This document shows positions 1 through 8,996 of a stretch of DNA of 64,000 bases, in pieces. The notes beneath the pieces were generated by a model. It did no database searches. It saw nothing but the letters and a program-made list of their open reading frames with translations, and had not been told where the DNA came from. Positions within the stretch are counted from its first letter, which is position 1; each line of letters begins with the position of its first letter. This DNA comes from Taklimakanibacter albus (lineage in GTDB: Bacteria > Pseudomonadota > Alphaproteobacteria > Rhizobiales > Aestuariivirgaceae): positions 890,624 to 954,623 of the forward strand of contig NZ_JAENHL010000008.1 of assembly GCF_016595235.1 (NCBI RefSeq), written 5' to 3'. The position numbers were made by a program, and so were the translations under genes.

Positions 1-1005
1 AGCGCCGCCGATCGCGGCGTGAACGTCGCCCACATGGATCTTGCGCCAGTTGCTGAGATCAGTTGCGGCGAAGCCCAGAAGCGCTTCGCGCTCGGCCTCG
101 GTCCAGACCGGCAATGATGCCATGAGCCCCGCCATCGCCGTCTCGGAGGCACGATGCGCACCATCATCGCATTTCAGCGCGATGCCCAATCCGGCATGCG
201 GGATGGCGCCGCAAAAGACGCCCTCCGCCCCGGTCTTCACGAAAGCGCGCGGGACCCTTTCCATGAGCTTGGTGCAGAACCGATTGGACCCCGCCACCAT
301 GAAGGGATGAGCTCGAACCGCTTCGATGATGCGCCGGCAAGCGGCGGCGCGCGATGCGCTCAATCCCGCGCCCGAGCTGAATCTGGCGAATCCCAGCGCC
401 AGGTTGCGCAAAGGGACGGCCCAGGTCGGCACCGAACAGCCGTCGACGCCGTGCGGCTGAGCGTCGATGTCGATATCGCAGAGCTCGCTCATCACTTTCG
501 CGACGCCACGCTGAACCGGGTGTTCGATGCGCGTGTAACCTTCGGCCGGCACCTTCAGATGCCGAGCAAGGGCCAGCATGCCGGCATGCTTGCCTGAGCA
601 GTTGTTGTGGATAGCGCGCGGTTCCTCGTCGCGGCGCAGGATGTCGTGCTGAGCACTCAGCTCATAGGGCCAGTGCGCGCCACATTCATAATTTGCCTCG
701 CTCATACCGGCCTTGGCCAGCATACCGTCCGCCACCCTGACATGGGCAGCCTCACCATTATGCGAGGCGCAGGCCAGTGCGACATCCTCATCGGTGAAGC
801 TGAAATGCTCGGCGGCGCCACTTTCCACCAGAGGCAGGCATTGAAATGCCTTGATCGCCGAGCGCGGGAAGATCGGACGCTCGATATCACCAGCCGAAGC
901 GACGAGCCTGCCGTCACTGTCCACAACCGCGTAGGCGCCGGTATGGCGGCTTTCGACAATGCCGCCTCGGGTCACTTCGGCGATGACGGGATTAGGACCG
1001 GCCAT
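1..1005 (-). CDS. L-asparaginase II family protein (3' end cut by window edge)
   Basis: Hydrolyses L-asparagine to aspartate and ammonia in this family (Asparaginase_II, the plant-thermostable-like type, not the AnsA/AnsB fold). The reverse strand reads without a stop from ATG at 1005 to position 1, about 335 codons, close to the family's full length, so only a few C-terminal residues are missing. Visible family features are a PRSAIKAFQCLPL segment near residue 50 and an NNCSGKHAGMLAL segment near residue 135. The ATG has an AGAAGGAG ribosome site 6 bases upstream. It overlaps the end of the MFS transporter gene by 14 bases, so the two are probably co-translated and the transporter may import its substrate (inference). 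Confidence 0.88.
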   Translation of the reverse strand, partial: MAGPNPVIAEVTRGGIVESRHTGAYAVVDSDGRLVASAGDIERPIFPRSAIKAFQCLPLVESGAAEHFSFTDEDVALACASHNGEAAHVRVADGMLAKAGMSEANYECGAHWPYELSAQHDILRRDEEPRAIHNNCSGKHAGMLALARHLKVPAEGYTRIEHPVQRGVAKVMSELCDIDIDAQPHGVDGCSVPTWAVPLRNLALGFARFSSGAGLSASRAAACRRIIEAVRAHPFMVAGSNRFCTKLMERVPRAFVKTGAEGVFCGAIPHAGLGIALKCDDGAHRASETAMAGLMASLPVWTEAEREALLGFAATDLSNWRKIHVGDVHAAIGGA

Positions 1006-2233
1006 AGGCAATCTCCTTCTCAGGCATGGGCTTCAGATACCAGCCCAGCGCCAGCAACTGCAAAATGAGGAAAAACCCAATGGCCCAGCTATATGCCTCG
1101 GGCGCGTAACCAGTTGTGGTCGGCAAGAAAAAGCCGATGATCACGCCGATGGCCCCTTGGACCATGAAGGCCGATATGAACATGGCAAAATTGAGCGAGG
1201 CATTGGAGCGGCCTGCCAGTTCATTGCCGACCTGAGCGGCAAACCAGGGGAAGGCGACGATACCGACTTGTCCAGTTGCCGCCACCACGACCCAGGCCGC
1301 CACCGAGAGATCGGGCAGCCGCAAGATGATGACCGTCTGGGCGGCGAGATAAACGAGAAGATAAGCGAGCATGACCGTCAACGGGCTGATTCCGCGCCGT
1401 GCCAGCCGGTCGACGGCAAAGCCGCTCGACAAGATGCCGACCATGAAGGCTACTGCCATCCAGAGAAGATGGCGCGCGACCTGCATGCGGTCGAAGCCCA
1501 GAACGTCACGGAACCAGGGGCCCGCCCACAGGGTCTGGATACCGATCTGCACCCCCGTGGTCAGACCCAGAAGTGGGGCCAGGCGCCAATAGAGCGGCAA
1601 TCTCATGATCCGCAGCAACTGAGTGAATTGCTGACCAAAGCGGGCGACGACAGGGTCGCCGTCGCGGCGCGGCACGACCACGAAAATGAAGCCGGCACAC
1701 AAAGCGATCAGACCGGCAAAGACAAGGAAGGAATAACGCCAACCGACCTCGCGCACCAGATGAGCCGTGGGCTCGGTGGCGGCGATGATCCCCAGCGCGC
1801 CCGTCGACATGATGCAGGCATTAACGAGCGCCCGGCGTTCAAGCGGGACCCAGAGCGAGCTCGCCTTGAAGCCCGACATCAGGCCGCCGGCAAAGCCTAA
1901 TCCGATTACGGCACGGGCAAGAAACAGGGTCGTGAAGCCCGGCGCCAATGCGAAAATCACGCAGCCCCCCGCGGCAAGCACCAAAAGCGCGGTTTGAACC
2001 CGGCGCGGACCATAGCGGTCGAAAAGCACCCCGAGCGGAAGCTGGAACAGCGCAAAAGCCAGGAGATAGGCCGACGTCAAAAGCCCGATTTCAGCCGGCG
2101 TCAACGCGAAATCCGCGATGAGATCCGGCGCCACGACAGCATTCACCGCCCGTAGGAGATAAGAGAGCAGATAGCCTATGGCAAAGGGAACGAGCGCCGT
2201 GGCGACGATACGTAAGGAGATGCCGGGCGTCAT
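992..2233 (-). CDS. MFS transporter, 12-TM
   Basis: About 413 residues with the spacing of hydrophobic segments expected of a 12-helix major facilitator. The loop between helices 2 and 3 carries the MFS signature region FDRYGPRRVQ. I start it at ATG 2233 (MTPGISLRIV) because the 29 codons before it are arginine-rich and unlike a transporter N-terminus. No strong ribosome site is visible. It is the first gene of a leftward pair with the asparaginase II gene. Substrate is unknown; an amide or amino acid is suggested only by that neighbour. Confidence 0.85.
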   Translation of the reverse strand: MTPGISLRIVATALVPFAIGYLLSYLLRAVNAVVAPDLIADFALTPAEIGLLTSAYLLAFALFQLPLGVLFDRYGPRRVQTALLVLAAGGCVIFALAPGFTTLFLARAVIGLGFAGGLMSGFKASSLWVPLERRALVNACIMSTGALGIIAATEPTAHLVREVGWRYSFLVFAGLIALCAGFIFVVVPRRDGDPVVARFGQQFTQLLRIMRLPLYWRLAPLLGLTTGVQIGIQTLWAGPWFRDVLGFDRMQVARHLLWMAVAFMVGILSSGFAVDRLARRGISPLTVMLAYLLVYLAAQTVIILRLPDLSVAAWVVVAATGQVGIVAFPWFAAQVGNELAGRSNASLNFAMFISAFMVQGAIGVIIGFFLPTTTGYAPEAYSWAIGFFLILQLLALGWYLKPMPEKEIAYGRS

Positions 2234-2498
2234 GAGAGGGCCGTAACGCGTTGCGGAACCAGATCGCCTTGCGGTTGAAGAGCGACCGTCCGGCGGAACT
2301 TTCCCATAGCAGCATTCCACCAGATGTGGATAGCCTTAACCCGCGAGATTCACTGACTGCAAAAAAATCGTTGAAAGCTGGCCGCAATACCCGCAAGATT
2401 CCGGTGAGGGCGCAAAGCGGTATTTGCATGGCGGCGGCATTGGGCATTCGGTCCAGGACAGACGAGAGTATGGCTGCCGCGGGCAAGGGAGGCCTCTG

Positions 2499-3794
2499 AT
2501 GCTCCGCAGCCTGTTGGTCGCGATCGGTGCGGCCTTGATTCTGGTGGCCATACTTTCGTGGCAGAACATCATGTCGGCCGGCGTCGGCCAAATGACGGAC
2601 GGCTGGGATAGGCTATTGGCCTACTACAGCCAGGAACCTATCTCGCTTCCAGGTATTGTCACGGACGAGTCAGAACTCAAGGCACTTGTGCCCAAGATGA
2701 TCGAAGCCGATGTCGGCCTGATCAACTCCCCCTATAAGGAGACGCAAACAGAGCGTACGCAGCTGACCCGGCGCGATGGGGAATGCGAGAGTCCGCGAGC
2801 CAATCTCGATGAAGTCGCCTTCTTCCTTCGGTCCAACTTGTTCGAGCCCCTCGCTCCAATCGCGGTCCATCATGCGCGGGAGGCGAAGCTTCCGGTGGAA
2901 TTGGTCAGATTCTTCCAAGACTATGGTCGTGGCGCGCACAAGCTCTCCACGAATGCCGCAGGTGAGCGGGTGACCGTGCCCTTTCTCGAAGGGCCAAGAA
3001 AGGTGCTCGTCGCAGGCGATTCCGCCGCCTTCGGCCCGATGCTCGACGACTCCGGCACTCTTGCCTCACGGCTACAGGCGAAGGACAGCACCCGGCAATA
3101 TGTCAATGTAGGTGTACCAGGCGCCTCGTCCGAACAGGTCCTCTGCAATCTGACAAGGGCAGCATCCCGATATCAAGGTCAAGTTGAAGAGGTCATCTAC
3201 CTCTATTCCGAGGACGACTTTGCCGCCGATCAGAAATTTGGCACGCCGGAGGCCGTTATCACGGCGATCAAAGCGTTGGCACCGAACGTCGTCCCGACCA
3301 AGGTCACCGTGGTTTATGTGCCCTCTCTCTACAATATCGTGCCCGAGCTCACCCGCTACAGAGGCTACGCGGGCGAACGCGTTCCCAACCCGCAAACGCA
3401 AAGAGAGCAGCTGAAAAAGAGTGTCGCGGGCGCTGGATATATCTGGCTCGATATGGGGGATATCGCGCTCGAACGCAGCCGGTCGCAAGGCAATGCTTTC
3501 TCGGTGTTCGACAGTTTCGCCGATCCCAGGTCGCTCTCGGCGCAGGGCATCAACAATCTCGTGGAAAAATTCACGCTCCCGGTGCCATCTGAAACGCTAG
3601 CTCTCACCACCGCCCCCAATCCGGAGGATCAAACGGTCGCCGCGACGGGCTTGGAAAACCAGCTACGGAAACAATCGGCCGCCCTCGATGACATCCGTGC
3701 GGCCGCGGCTCGCGCCGCCAAAAACAACCGGCTGAAACGCGAGGTCGGCGACATTCTCAAGAAGCTCAAGAACGAGCTTGCCGAGGGACAATAA
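2499..3794 (+). CDS. Membrane-anchored SGNH/GDSL-hydrolase-like protein
   Basis: 431 residues. An N-terminal hydrophobic segment (residues 2-20, LLVAIGAALILVAIL) anchors it, leaving a large domain outside the cytoplasm. Around residue 170 is VLVAGDSAAFGPMLDD, which fits the block I GDS motif of SGNH hydrolases, followed by the NVGVPGASSEQ segment typical of block II (the G-containing loop). A candidate late D/H pair is not clear, so catalysis is uncertain. The last about 70 residues are charged and helical (RAAAARAAKNNRLKREV), probably a coiled coil. ATG 2499 is preceded by AAGGGAGG at a good distance; an upstream in-frame ATG at 2424 lacks this. Specific function is not recognised; polysaccharide acyl ester removal is one possibility for this fold. 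Confidence 0.72.
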   Translation: MLRSLLVAIGAALILVAILSWQNIMSAGVGQMTDGWDRLLAYYSQEPISLPGIVTDESELKALVPKMIEADVGLINSPYKETQTERTQLTRRDGECESPRANLDEVAFFLRSNLFEPLAPIAVHHAREAKLPVELVRFFQDYGRGAHKLSTNAAGERVTVPFLEGPRKVLVAGDSAAFGPMLDDSGTLASRLQAKDSTRQYVNVGVPGASSEQVLCNLTRAASRYQGQVEEVIYLYSEDDFAADQKFGTPEAVITAIKALAPNVVPTKVTVVYVPSLYNIVPELTRYRGYAGERVPNPQTQREQLKKSVAGAGYIWLDMGDIALERSRSQGNAFSVFDSFADPRSLSAQGINNLVEKFTLPVPSETLALTTAPNPEDQTVAATGLENQLRKQSAALDDIRAAAARAAKNNRLKREVGDILKKLKNELAEGQ

Positions 3795-3808
3795 TCGCTG
3801 TCGACGAT

Positions 3809-3883
3809 TGGCTGGGGCGCCAGGATTCGAACCTGGGAATGGCGGAATCAAAATCCGCTGCCTTACCACTTGGCTACGCCCCA
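3809..3883 (-). tRNA. tRNA-Gln(TTG), CCA encoded
   Basis: Reverse strand folds as a cloverleaf: acceptor TGGGGCG pairs with CGCCCCA, the T arm contains GGTTCGAATCC, the anticodon loop is TTTTGAT (TTG), and the 3' CCA is genomic (3809-3811). It lies 14 bases after the end of the SGNH-like gene on the opposite strand. Confidence 0.95.
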
Positions 3884-4179
3884 TCGACCGGAGGGGGACC
3901 ATATACTGGCTCGATCGTTGCGCCGCAATAATGGCTTGCCAGATTTTCAAGTTGATTTCCAAGCCGCAGTCGGCAGGCGTCCGGCATCGCTCGACACCTC
4001 ATAGACGTAGCCCCTGACCGATTGCCAGGTGCCGCTGCCATTTCAGCGGTGCAGCGACATGTATCGCTTCAGGAGGTGGAACAACAGACGGCCAGTCAGA
4101 GGACGTGAATCGGGGAAATTCCCTAGTATTCCCTCCAACGTCCGGACAAAACCCAATAAATTCAATGGGATTTGAAGAT

Positions 4180-4256
4180 TGGTCGGAGTGAGAGGATTCG
4201 AACCTCCGACCCCCTGCTCCCGAAGCAGGTGCGCTACCAGACTGCGCTACACTCCG
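4180..4256 (-). tRNA. tRNA-Pro(CGG), CCA encoded
   Basis: Reverse strand has acceptor CGGAGTG paired with CACTCCG, T arm GAGGTTCGAATCCTC, anticodon stem CCTGC/GCAGG around loop TTCGGGA (anticodon CGG), and a genomic CCA at 4180-4182. The 296 bases between it and tRNA-Gln hold no gene that I can support. Confidence 0.95.
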
Positions 4257-4924
4257 ACACTTGATTTGTCAGGGCTTTTGCCGTGTTAGACCGCCCCGGT
4301 CAAGCTGGAAAACGCACCAAAAAGCGAACAATCATCCGAGAACCGGAAGACCAGTACCGGAATATTACTGGAATCCGTTCGCGCTCGGTTCCCATAGCCG
4401 ATCTGGAGCTGTCAGGACTTCATCGATCCGGCAACCCTATGGAAATTTAATGATCCGAGTCAGGAAACTTTTTCGATCTGCATCGCTTGACCTCATGTCG
4501 CCATCGACATGTGGCGGCATCCGGGGGGCCCGCCGCTGACGTTGGCGGCGGGCTTACTCCAGGCCAGAGAACGACATAGCGGATCGGTCAAGTGAGCTAT
4601 TCGAGAACACCTGCCCAAGACAACCCGTCTCAATGAAATCTCAAGATATCTCGCTGCGCCGTGGATAGTTGCGCAGTCGACCGGTTGTCACTTCACTCCA
4701 AGCCAGATCAGCGATCCGCTGTGATTAAACTACAACAAGCATCCGCAAATCGGCAAAGGTTCGATACATTCTTCTGACCTTCAGCCTCAACACGTGATAT
4801 GCCGCGCCACGGCTGAACACTGCTGCCGACTTAACTCAATGAGCATTCGGGCTCGCATGATCTTCGGCTTATGCGCCCTCACCGAAGGTCTTGCTGCGAC
4901 GGGCCGGCTTACGCCGGCCCGTCA
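4257..4924. other. Intergenic stretch, no gene seen; two strong hairpins
   Basis: An open frame at 4261-4539 on the plus strand has tRNA-proximal, low-complexity-like composition and no ribosome site, so I do not call it. A perfect 9-bp stem with an 8-base loop lies at 4528-4553 (GCCCGCCGC / GCGGCGGGC) followed by only a short T pair. A second hairpin at 4898-4923 is listed separately. A small RNA ending at the first hairpin is possible but unsupported. Confidence 0.5.
4898..4923 (-). terminator. Hairpin after cysteine synthase-family gene
   Basis: Perfect 11-bp stem GACGGGCCGGC / GCCGGCCCGTC with a TTAC loop, beginning 2 bases after the stop codon of the leftward PLP gene. The tail in that direction is not T-rich; the plus-strand side has ATCATTTT. 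It is probably a terminator by position. Confidence 0.6.
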
Positions 4925-5869
4925 TCATTTTGATTGATGGCCGCCCTCTCCATAGAGCGCAGTGCTCAGATACTTGGTTCCCGAGTCGCACATGATGGTG
5001 ACGACTGTCGCCTTGGGCCCAAGCCTCATGCCGATATCGATCGCCGCAACCAGATTGGCACCCGTGGAGGTGCCCGAGAAGACCGCGTCCAGCCGCGCCA
5101 GGCGGCGGGTCATGGCCATTGCTTCATCGGTCGTAACCGGCAAGATCTCATCGGCCAAATCGGCGCGCCACAATGGCACGACAAAACCCGCGCCAACTCC
5201 TTCGATCTTGTGAACGCCACTCTCGCCTCCGGAAAGGACCGCGGACTCCTTTGGCTCGACCGCAACAATGTGGACACGCCTCTCGCGCCGATGGAACCCC
5301 TCGGCAATACCGCGCACGGACGCGGCGGTCCCTGTCGCCTGCACGAAAGCATCGATGCGCCCCTGTGTCTGTGACAGAATTTCATCTGCCATTGCATGAT
5401 AGGCGGTGAGCTGGTCCTCATTGTTGAGTTGATCCGTCCAGAAGGCGCCTGTCTGCTCGCAGATCCGGCGCGCCGCTGCGACCATATTGCGGGTCAACGC
5501 CGCGTCCATGCCGCCGCCGTGGCTGGGGATGATGGTCAGTTCGGCGCCGAGGGCCGCCATATGCCGGCGCTTCTCGATACTGAAGGCGTCCGATGTCACA
5601 ATGCTGAGCTCATACCCCTTTGCCGCGCAAATGAGTGAGAGCGATACACCAGTACTGCCGCCGGTATATTCGACGACGCGGCCCTCGGGCTTGAGACGGC
5701 CGGAGCGCTCGCCACATTCGATCATGGCCAGCGCCATGCGATCCTTCATGCTGGCGGTGGGGTTCTCTCCTTCAAGCTTTATCAGAATGCGGGCACAACC
5801 CGGCGGCACGATGCGACGCAACTCCAGCAGAGGCGTATTGCCGATGCGATCAAGAACGGAGGTCGCCAT
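4925..5869 (-). CDS. Cysteine synthase-family PLP-dependent enzyme
   Basis: 314 residues of the fold type II beta-substituting enzymes (cysteine synthase / cystathionine beta-synthase core). The PLP lysine is in NPTASMKDRMA near residue 43, the phosphate cradle is the later GTGTAASVRG-like loop (here ATGTAASVRG) and the substrate loop is EYTGGSTGVSL. The C-terminal SGTKYLSTALY matches the family. I start at ATG 5869 (MATSVLDRIGNTPLL); an in-frame ATG at 5911 would run through the shared operator. It is divergent from a MarR regulator with 44 bases between starts, so it is probably that regulator's target. The genuine acceptor (O-acetylserine or another) cannot be told. Confidence 0.85.
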   Translation of the reverse strand: MATSVLDRIGNTPLLELRRIVPPGCARILIKLEGENPTASMKDRMALAMIECGERSGRLKPEGRVVEYTGGSTGVSLSLICAAKGYELSIVTSDAFSIEKRRHMAALGAELTIIPSHGGGMDAALTRNMVAAARRICEQTGAFWTDQLNNEDQLTAYHAMADEILSQTQGRIDAFVQATGTAASVRGIAEGFHRRERRVHIVAVEPKESAVLSGGESGVHKIEGVGAGFVVPLWRADLADEILPVTTDEAMAMTRRLARLDAVFSGTSTGANLVAAIDIGMRLGPKATVVTIMCDSGTKYLSTALYGEGGHQSK

Positions 5870-5880
5870 TTCATATTTCC

Positions 5881-5907
5881 ATGTATCTACAAATAATGTA
5901 TATACAT
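5881..5907. promoter_or_regulatory. Putative MarR operator between divergent genes
   Basis: A perfect 12-bp palindrome ATGTATATACAT at 5896-5907 and a second, interrupted one (TGTA-TC-TACA) at 5882-5891 are about 15 bases apart centre to centre. They fill the 44 bases between the start of the PLP enzyme gene and the MarR gene, the usual place for an autoregulatory MarR site. Confidence 0.6.
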
Positions 5908-5913
5908 GCAATT

Positions 5914-6369
5914 ATGAACAGGGACAAGGCTTCTCCAAGAAAGACGCTGGTAGCCGATGCGCGGCTAGCCGCTGAATATTGCGCTGGCCTGAATGTCCGG
6001 CTCGCGGCACGTCGGATCACCAGATTTCTTGACAAAAGGCTGGCCGAGGCCGGATTCAGCCTGGCGCAGTTCGGCCTCCTGATCCATATCGCGAGCGCCC
6101 AGGACGATACGATCGGTTCTCTTGCGGAGCGATCAGGGCTCGATCAATCGACGCTCTCGCGCAATCTACGTCCGCTCGAAGCGGCGGGACTGATCGAGAT
6201 CGCAACCGTCGATGCAGATCTCCGGCGCCGTGCCGTATGGCTCACTGAACAAGGCGCAAGTCGGCTGGAATGTGCGATGCCGATGTGGCAAGGGGCACAT
6301 GACACTTTGTCTAAGCTCATAAATCCTGAGCAACTACGGAGACTTGCGGTCAAAATGGAAGCTCTTTGA
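5914..6369 (+). CDS. MarR family transcriptional regulator
   Basis: 151 residues, usual MarR length. The winged helix is in the middle: FGLLIHIASAQ, then GSLAERSGLDQSTLSRNLRPLEAAGLIE as helix-turn-helix with the recognition helix STLSRNLRPL, then the wing (VDADLRRRAVWLTEQG). I choose ATG 5914 (MNRDKASPR), which leaves the palindrome outside the gene; the upstream in-frame ATG at 5881 would include it. It is divergent from the cysteine synthase-family gene and probably represses both itself and that gene. The ligand is unknown. Confidence 0.85.
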   Translation: MNRDKASPRKTLVADARLAAEYCAGLNVRLAARRITRFLDKRLAEAGFSLAQFGLLIHIASAQDDTIGSLAERSGLDQSTLSRNLRPLEAAGLIEIATVDADLRRRAVWLTEQGASRLECAMPMWQGAHDTLSKLINPEQLRRLAVKMEAL

Positions 6370-6658
6370 CGCGAGACCGACGGCGGCGCGGCATTGGCCG
6401 CGACTGCGGCACGCCGCCGTTCAGAGCCGCGCGGAGACTCTGCCAGTCTTCCGGCGAAAGCCTCTCCATCAGCACAAGCTCGATACGCTTGAAGAGATCA
6501 GGTGCGACGATCCCTATTCTGTGGAGTATATAGCGCACCTGATTCAGAGCGTCGGGCCGCAATCCTGGCGCTCTACAATCCAGCCCAGGCGCAAGAGACC
6601 GCGCAATTCCGACTATGCTCCTGATGATGTCGGCGTCATCGACAGCAAGGGGCGACAT
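6350..6658 (-). CDS. Small hypothetical protein
   Basis: 102 residues, no family recognised. The middle (LFKRIELVLMERLSPEDWQSLRAALNGG) has ordinary protein composition and suggests a helical domain; the tail is rich in arginine. It converges on the MarR gene and overlaps its last 20 bases. No clear ribosome site is visible before ATG 6658. It could be real or a chance frame. Confidence 0.42.
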   Translation of the reverse strand: MSPLAVDDADIIRSIVGIARSLAPGLDCRAPGLRPDALNQVRYILHRIGIVAPDLFKRIELVLMERLSPEDWQSLRAALNGGVPQSRPMPRRRRSRVKELPF

Positions 6659-6706
6659 GATCCAATCGTAAACGGATGCTTACTTCTTAGGCCTGCGGGG
6701 GGATAC

Positions 6707-7528
6707 TCAACTGTGCTTACGCACCACCCCTGCCTCGGCCAGATGAAGACCACGCGGTAAGAAGTCGTTCAACTTGCCCACCAGATCGGCCGATATGAAA
6801 CAGCCCCATTTGGCACGTTTGTCTTGGAAGAGATGACGGGTGCCGACGCGCTCGATATCGAGAAAGACCTTCTCATCGGCAGACGAGCGAACCCAGTAGG
6901 TCGTCCCGTCCTGTCGCACACCTCTTCGAAAGCCGCCAAGCTTGGGAACCGTGCAGTCCGTCTGCTCGAGGAACTGCATGAAATAATAGCGATGGCGAGA
7001 TTCACCGTCCGCTGAGACGATCTCCAGGGGGAAGAAGGCGTGACGCCCCTCTTCCAACGCGACGATCGCTTTCATGACGCGATCGGACACCACAGTCACA
7101 TGCAAGATCTGCGAATATTCGGGCAACGGCATCGGCGTTCCGGCTTTCAGCGCCACCCGTTTGATGACGTGATCCGGATCGACGGGGTGATAGGGCCAAA
7201 GATGGAAAACATCATGCGGCTGAAAGCCGGTGGCGTTGCGCAGCTGATAGGCCTCGATGCGAAGTGCCTTCAACCGCTTCTCTTCCTCAGCGTCCCATGT
7301 CACACAATCGTGCAATGGACGCAGACGGTTCTGGTAGGTTTCCAGGATCTCGAAAAAGCGACGATCTTCACGTTGAGCCGGCAGAGGCGCCGCGGACACA
7401 GCCGCATCAGGTGGCAAGGGTGCAGCAGAGCGGTGCGGCTCCGCGGCAATCGCCACAGCGGCGTCCACCACAGCCGGCGGCGCCGGTGGCGGCATTTTTG
7501 AGCCAAATAGGCTTCGGAGAATTCCCAT
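6707..7528 (-). CDS. DUF1629/Imm11-like hypothetical protein
   Basis: 273 residues. An N-terminal proline/alanine-rich linker (residues 12-50) precedes a globular part. The last 60 residues (VFLDIERVGTRHLFQDKRAKWGCFISADLVGKLND) resemble the end of DUF1629 / Imm11-like proteins, many of which lie beside polymorphic toxins; that match is from memory and moderate. No toxin gene is near, so an immunity role is not supported here. I start at ATG 7528, 9 bases after GGGG; the longer frame would use GTG 7540. Confidence 0.6.
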   Translation of the reverse strand: MGILRSLFGSKMPPPAPPAVVDAAVAIAAEPHRSAAPLPPDAAVSAAPLPAQREDRRFFEILETYQNRLRPLHDCVTWDAEEEKRLKALRIEAYQLRNATGFQPHDVFHLWPYHPVDPDHVIKRVALKAGTPMPLPEYSQILHVTVVSDRVMKAIVALEEGRHAFFPLEIVSADGESRHRYYFMQFLEQTDCTVPKLGGFRRGVRQDGTTYWVRSSADEKVFLDIERVGTRHLFQDKRAKWGCFISADLVGKLNDFLPRGLHLAEAGVVRKHS

Positions 7529-7689
7529 CGTGGACCCCACGCTGCAACGTGCCGAGCGGCACCTTATGCCCCGGCATCATTATCCTCGGCAAATTTTGAC
7601 TATGAGTTAATGTGGCTTGCGGCCGGGAAACGCTCGTCGAAGTCGATCCCCTCCCAACCGGCTCCAGGCAACAAAGGAGCGCCTGCACG

Positions 7690-8130
7690 CTACTCGGCAA
7701 AGTCGGGACCCGTCTTGAAATAGGACATGTCTTTCACGATTGTGGTCTCCGGCGTGATCCTGATCATCAGCTCCAGCCCATCCACAACATTGGTCCTGAA
7801 CCAGGTGTTCCAGGCCTGCGGATCTGACCCCAGATAACGCACTAGCAACCGGTGCAGCCTGGTCTGATCGAGAGGGAGTATCCGGGCACGTCCTCTGATG
7901 CCTACATGGCGGAGTACGCCGCGCCCGATGTCGAAGTCGACCACGCTCACGGCACAACGCGGATCGGCTCGAAGCCTTTTGGGAAAACTGTCTTCCTTGT
8001 TTCCGATCAGCCAGACGGCATCCTCTTCCCATAGAAACCAGACAGGCGAGGAGCGCGGCCCATTTGGGCTATCGGTGGCCAGATAGGCCATCAGCGGCTT
8101 GGCAAGTAGTTCGGCCGGATCGAAATCCAT
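7690..8130 (-). CDS. Pyridoxamine 5'-phosphate oxidase-fold FMN-binding protein
   Basis: 146 residues of the split beta-barrel PPOX family. The start LLAKPLMAYLATDSPNGPRSSPVWFLWEEDAVWL is the typical first hairpin, with the conserved P-x-W after the flavin-contacting strand. Such short members bind FMN, F420 or haem, and the substrate cannot be assigned. It is followed leftward by a 160-base gap and then the DUF1629-like gene, and lies 32 bases downstream of the methyltransferase gene, probably in one transcription unit with it. Confidence 0.75.
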   Translation of the reverse strand: MDFDPAELLAKPLMAYLATDSPNGPRSSPVWFLWEEDAVWLIGNKEDSFPKRLRADPRCAVSVVDFDIGRGVLRHVGIRGRARILPLDQTRLHRLLVRYLGSDPQAWNTWFRTNVVDGLELMIRITPETTIVKDMSYFKTGPDFAE

Positions 8131-8162
8131 CCCTAATCCTTGCGTTTACCCCCGTTGATCGT

Positions 8163-8996
8163 TCAAGACTGGGCGGTATTGGGCTTCGTCAGCACGGCCA
8201 TGAGATAGCTCTTCACACCAGCATGAAATTTGTCCCGCTCCTCATCCCTTCCACGGGACAGGCCGGCGAAGCCCCGGACGATACCGCGCAACGGCAAGGC
8301 GACATGACGATCAATCAATGCGCGCTTGCGCTCCAGTCCAAGCTCAAGTCCCCGAACAATGCCGGAGGTGATATCCGCCATGATCTCAATGTCGTAACCC
8401 ATATCGGTCAATGACTGGCGGAGTTTCGCCATTTTTCCGCTGCGGCGATAATCGGCAAAGAGGAATGTTCCTCCTGGCTTCAGGACGCGATCCACCTCGC
8501 GGAGAAAGGCCGAGAAGTTCGGATAGTTGAGCGAGGATTCGACATTTATCACGATATCAAAACTATTGTCGGCAAAGGGCATTGCCTGCGCGTCTCCCGC
8601 CTCAAACCGCAGGCGCGATTCATTGTAGCGGCGGCGGCATGCGGCAACCGATTCCGTAGAGATGTCGAGACCGGTCATCGTGCGCGGTCGATAGCGACGG
8701 TCCAGAAACATGACGCCGCCACCCAAGCCGCAGCTCACTTCGAGCCCATCCTTGCCGTCCCAATCCCTGCGCCGTGCAAGAAGATCGTAGAGTTGGATTG
8801 GATAACGATGGTCTTCAAGGTCCGGTGGCAGTGTAATGGTATTCGGAGCATGCCCGGGCTCGGCATAGCCGTGATTGAGGAAAAGCAGATCCCCACTTGT
8901 GTTCATTTTAGCAACGACGTCGTACCAGTAGACCATGGCACGCCGCTTGATCCGTCGCGGCAAATACCGCTTCCACAAACCGAACATGGATTCCAC
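8163..8996 (-). CDS. Class I SAM-dependent methyltransferase
   Basis: 277 residues. The SAM-binding region is GLEVSCGLGGGVMFLDR (motif I, near residue 85), then the acidic GLDIS (motif II), DAQAMPFADNSFDIVINVESSLNY (motif III) and VLKPGGTFLFADYR (motif IV). The N-terminal FLNHGYAEPG stretch resembles small-molecule/lipid methyltransferases such as the phthiotriol-type group; the substrate is not known. The C-terminal 60 residues are basic and may contact membranes or a lipid (inference). Confidence 0.82.
   Translation of the reverse strand: MESMFGLWKRYLPRRIKRRAMVYWYDVVAKMNTSGDLLFLNHGYAEPGHAPNTITLPPDLEDHRYPIQLYDLLARRRDWDGKDGLEVSCGLGGGVMFLDRRYRPRTMTGLDISTESVAACRRRYNESRLRFEAGDAQAMPFADNSFDIVINVESSLNYPNFSAFLREVDRVLKPGGTFLFADYRRSGKMAKLRQSLTDMGYDIEIMADITSGIVRGLELGLERKRALIDRHVALPLRGIVRGFAGLSRGRDEERDKFHAGVKSYLMAVLTKPNTAQS

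Noticed and set aside
959-1900. Plus-strand open frame across the asparaginase and MFS genes
   Set aside because: Antisense to the transporter; hydrophilic and low-complexity, with no recognisable domain.
4261-4539. Possible 92-residue protein after tRNA-Pro
   Set aside because: No ribosome site, odd composition, and it ends in a terminator-like hairpin.
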